From: DAISKN01 sp964553925
Lineage (GTDB): Bacteria > Acidobacteriota > Vicinamibacteria > Marinacidobacterales > SMYC01
Assembly (NCBI GenBank): GCA_964553925.1
Contig: CAZKNR010000417.1
Coordinates: 1 to 5,090, forward strand
DNA length: 5,090 nucleotides
Reading direction: 5' to 3'
Of this stretch, positions 3,965 through 5,090 are shown piece after piece. How positions within the stretch are numbered: the first letter of the stretch is position 1; each line of letters opens with the position of its first letter. Both the position numbers and the translations under genes were made by a program. Below the pieces are notes generated by a model, which saw only the letters and a program-made list of their open reading frames with translations, was not told where the DNA came from and ran no database searches.

Positions 3965-5090
3965 GGCCAGTCGGGCGCAACGAGCCGCCGCCGTCCACTC
4001 TGGTCGCGAGCGACACCGGGCTCGTCGAGCGCGAGGCGGTCCCAGAGCTTGCACGTGACTTCTTTGTGCTTCTGGTCCAGCGCCTCGCAGTAGTTTGTGA
4101 ACTCGCACCGCCGCACTTCCTCGCCGCGGCCGAGACGGACTTTGAGAAACCAATCGGGGTCCGCCAGGCTCTGACGGGCGGCGGCGACGATGTCGGCTTC
4201 GCCGTTTTTCAGGATCGATTCCGCGAGCTCGAAAGTGCCGATGCCGCCCGAGGCAACCACGGGAGTCTCGAGGCCTCGCTCGCGGATCGCGCGGCGGATC
4301 GCCCCCGATAGCGAGACGTTGCGCCCGAAAGGACCCCTCGCGTCCGAGTACACGGTAGGCATGCATTCGTATCCGCTCGGCCCGGTGTAGGGATAGGCGG
4401 CCCAGCCGACCTCGGGTTGCTTCGCGTCCTCGAACTTTCCGCCCTTCGAGACCGAGACGTAGCTCATCCCCGCGGAGGCAAAGGCCGCCGCGTAGAAGAC
4501 GGCGTCCTCGATCCGGCCCCCTCCTTCGATCGTCTCGTCGCCCAGCATGCGGCAGCCGACGACGTAGTCCGAGCCGACGCGTCCGCGGACTTCACGGTAC
4601 ACCTCGAGCGGAAGGCGCAGCCGGTTCTCCCTCGAGGCCCCGTAGCCGTCGTCGCGCTGGTTCCGCGGCGAGAGAAACGAGGCCATGGTGTAAGCGTGGG
4701 CGTAGTGGAGCTCGACGCCGTCGAATCCTGCCTTGCGCGCCCGCTCGGCGGCATCGGCGAAGATCGCGGGAAGCACGCGGGGAAGCTCGAGGATATAGGG
4801 GAGATGAAGGTCGCTCACCCTCTCGCGCGCGCCGAAGCGAAGGTCTTCGAGCTCGCGTGGATCGAGGATGCGGTCGAGCACCTCGTCGGATGCGGTGAGG
4901 AGCCGCTCGCGGACTTCCTTGTCGTCCGCTTCGAGCCATTGCCTCTCCCCGGTCGAGCTCGCGAGCCTCTCACGGTGCTCCCGCCGCAGGTCGAGGAACC
5001 GTCGAAAGTAGTTCTCCTTCGTCGGGCGCCTCTTGATCGAGAGGAAGTCGAGGATCTGAATGAAGAGCTTCGTCTCTCCCCCGCTCGCCC
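3961..5090 (-). CDS. Old Yellow Enzyme-family NADH:flavin oxidoreductase (N-terminus beyond the window)
   Basis: The minus-strand frame is open from the TAA at 3961 to the right edge, giving 375 visible residues; the N-terminal ~80-100 are missing. A GTG at 4881 is not the start, because family sequence continues upstream of it: GGETKLFIQILDF at 5082-5044 is the third barrel strand with its conserved Gln (5058-5056). Other FMN-barrel motifs are GVELHYAHAYTMASFLSP with an H-x2-H pair (codons 4707-4705 and 4698-4696), NQRDDGYGASRENRLRLPLE, VVGCRMLGDE, VVASGGIGT (FMN phosphate loop) and ADIVAAARQSLADPDW. The product should be a cytosolic FMN enzyme reducing alkenes or related substrates with NAD(P)H. 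Near the C-terminus, RRCEFTNYC and VTCKLWDR give three cysteines resembling the four-Cys iron-sulfur motif of 2,4-dienoyl-CoA reductase-type relatives with one missing. The protein ends about 30 residues later, so the FAD/NAD domains of those relatives are absent. The substrate is unknown. Confidence 0.9.
   Translation of the reverse strand, partial: ASGGETKLFIQILDFLSIKRRPTKENYFRRFLDLRREHRERLASSTGERQWLEADDKEVRERLLTASDEVLDRILDPRELEDLRFGARERVSDLHLPYILELPRVLPAIFADAAERARKAGFDGVELHYAHAYTMASFLSPRNQRDDGYGASRENRLRLPLEVYREVRGRVGSDYVVGCRMLGDETIEGGGRIEDAVFYAAAFASAGMSYVSVSKGGKFEDAKQPEVGWAAYPYTGPSGYECMPTVYSDARGPFGRNVSLSGAIRRAIRERGLETPVVASGGIGTFELAESILKNGEADIVAAARQSLADPDWFLKVRLGRGEEVRRCEFTNYCEALDQKHKEVTCKLWDRLALDEPGVARDQSGRRRLVAPDWP

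Noticed and set aside
3290..4366. 358-codon open frame on - spanning the convergent junction
   Set aside because: It crosses two well-supported genes in other frames and resembles no family.
4881..4881. GTG at 4881 as the start of the flavin oxidoreductase
   Set aside because: The same frame continues without a stop to the window edge and encodes an essential barrel strand (GGETKLFIQILDF), so the true start is outside the window.
1..5090. CRISPR array, tRNA, rRNA, insertion sequence or phage genes
   Set aside because: No regularly spaced repeats, cloverleaf-type sequence, transposase-like frame or terminal inverted repeats were found; the only repeated unit is the coding module.

Overview
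The window is compact, protein-coding bacterial DNA of high GC content (roughly 65 % by eye) with short gaps and GTG as well as ATG starts. It carries no rRNA or tRNA, and no single gene fixes the taxon. A GC-rich Gram-negative soil or sediment lineage (Acidobacteriota, Myxococcota or Methylomirabilota type) is a guess only.

Layout, left to right. (1) A complete Rid-superfamily (YjgF/YER057c/UK114) protein on + (15-407). (2) A 104-bp convergent gap (408-511) with an 18-bp perfect palindrome inside an AT-richer patch. (3) A secreted clan GH-A glycoside hydrolase-like protein on - (512-1498). (4) A divergent gap (1499-1634) with a good sigma70-like promoter for the - gene, placed so that its mRNA would be nearly leaderless. 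(5) A tight three-gene + operon (1635-3964) in which each protein begins with the same ~55-residue DUF4214-like module. The first is the module alone with a Lys/Arg tail, the second is the module plus a GH39/GH5-like barrel, and the third is the module plus a different, more divergent GH-A-like barrel. (6) An Old Yellow Enzyme-family flavin oxidoreductase on - (3961 to beyond 5090), entering from the right edge and meeting the operon in a 4-bp stop-to-stop overlap at TTAA.

The centre is best read as a small glycan-processing locus: three different GH-A-type proteins in about 3.5 kb, one exported by the Sec pathway and two without a signal peptide but carrying a shared N-terminal adaptor-like module, plus a free copy of that module. 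The free module suggests an assembly, tethering or targeting role for the family, but this is inference and no substrate can be read from the sequence. The flanking Rid-like and OYE-like genes are metabolic and probably unrelated.

The most unusual observation is the triplicated module, used once alone and twice fused to different catalytic domains. No CRISPR array, insertion sequence, integrase or phage gene is visible.
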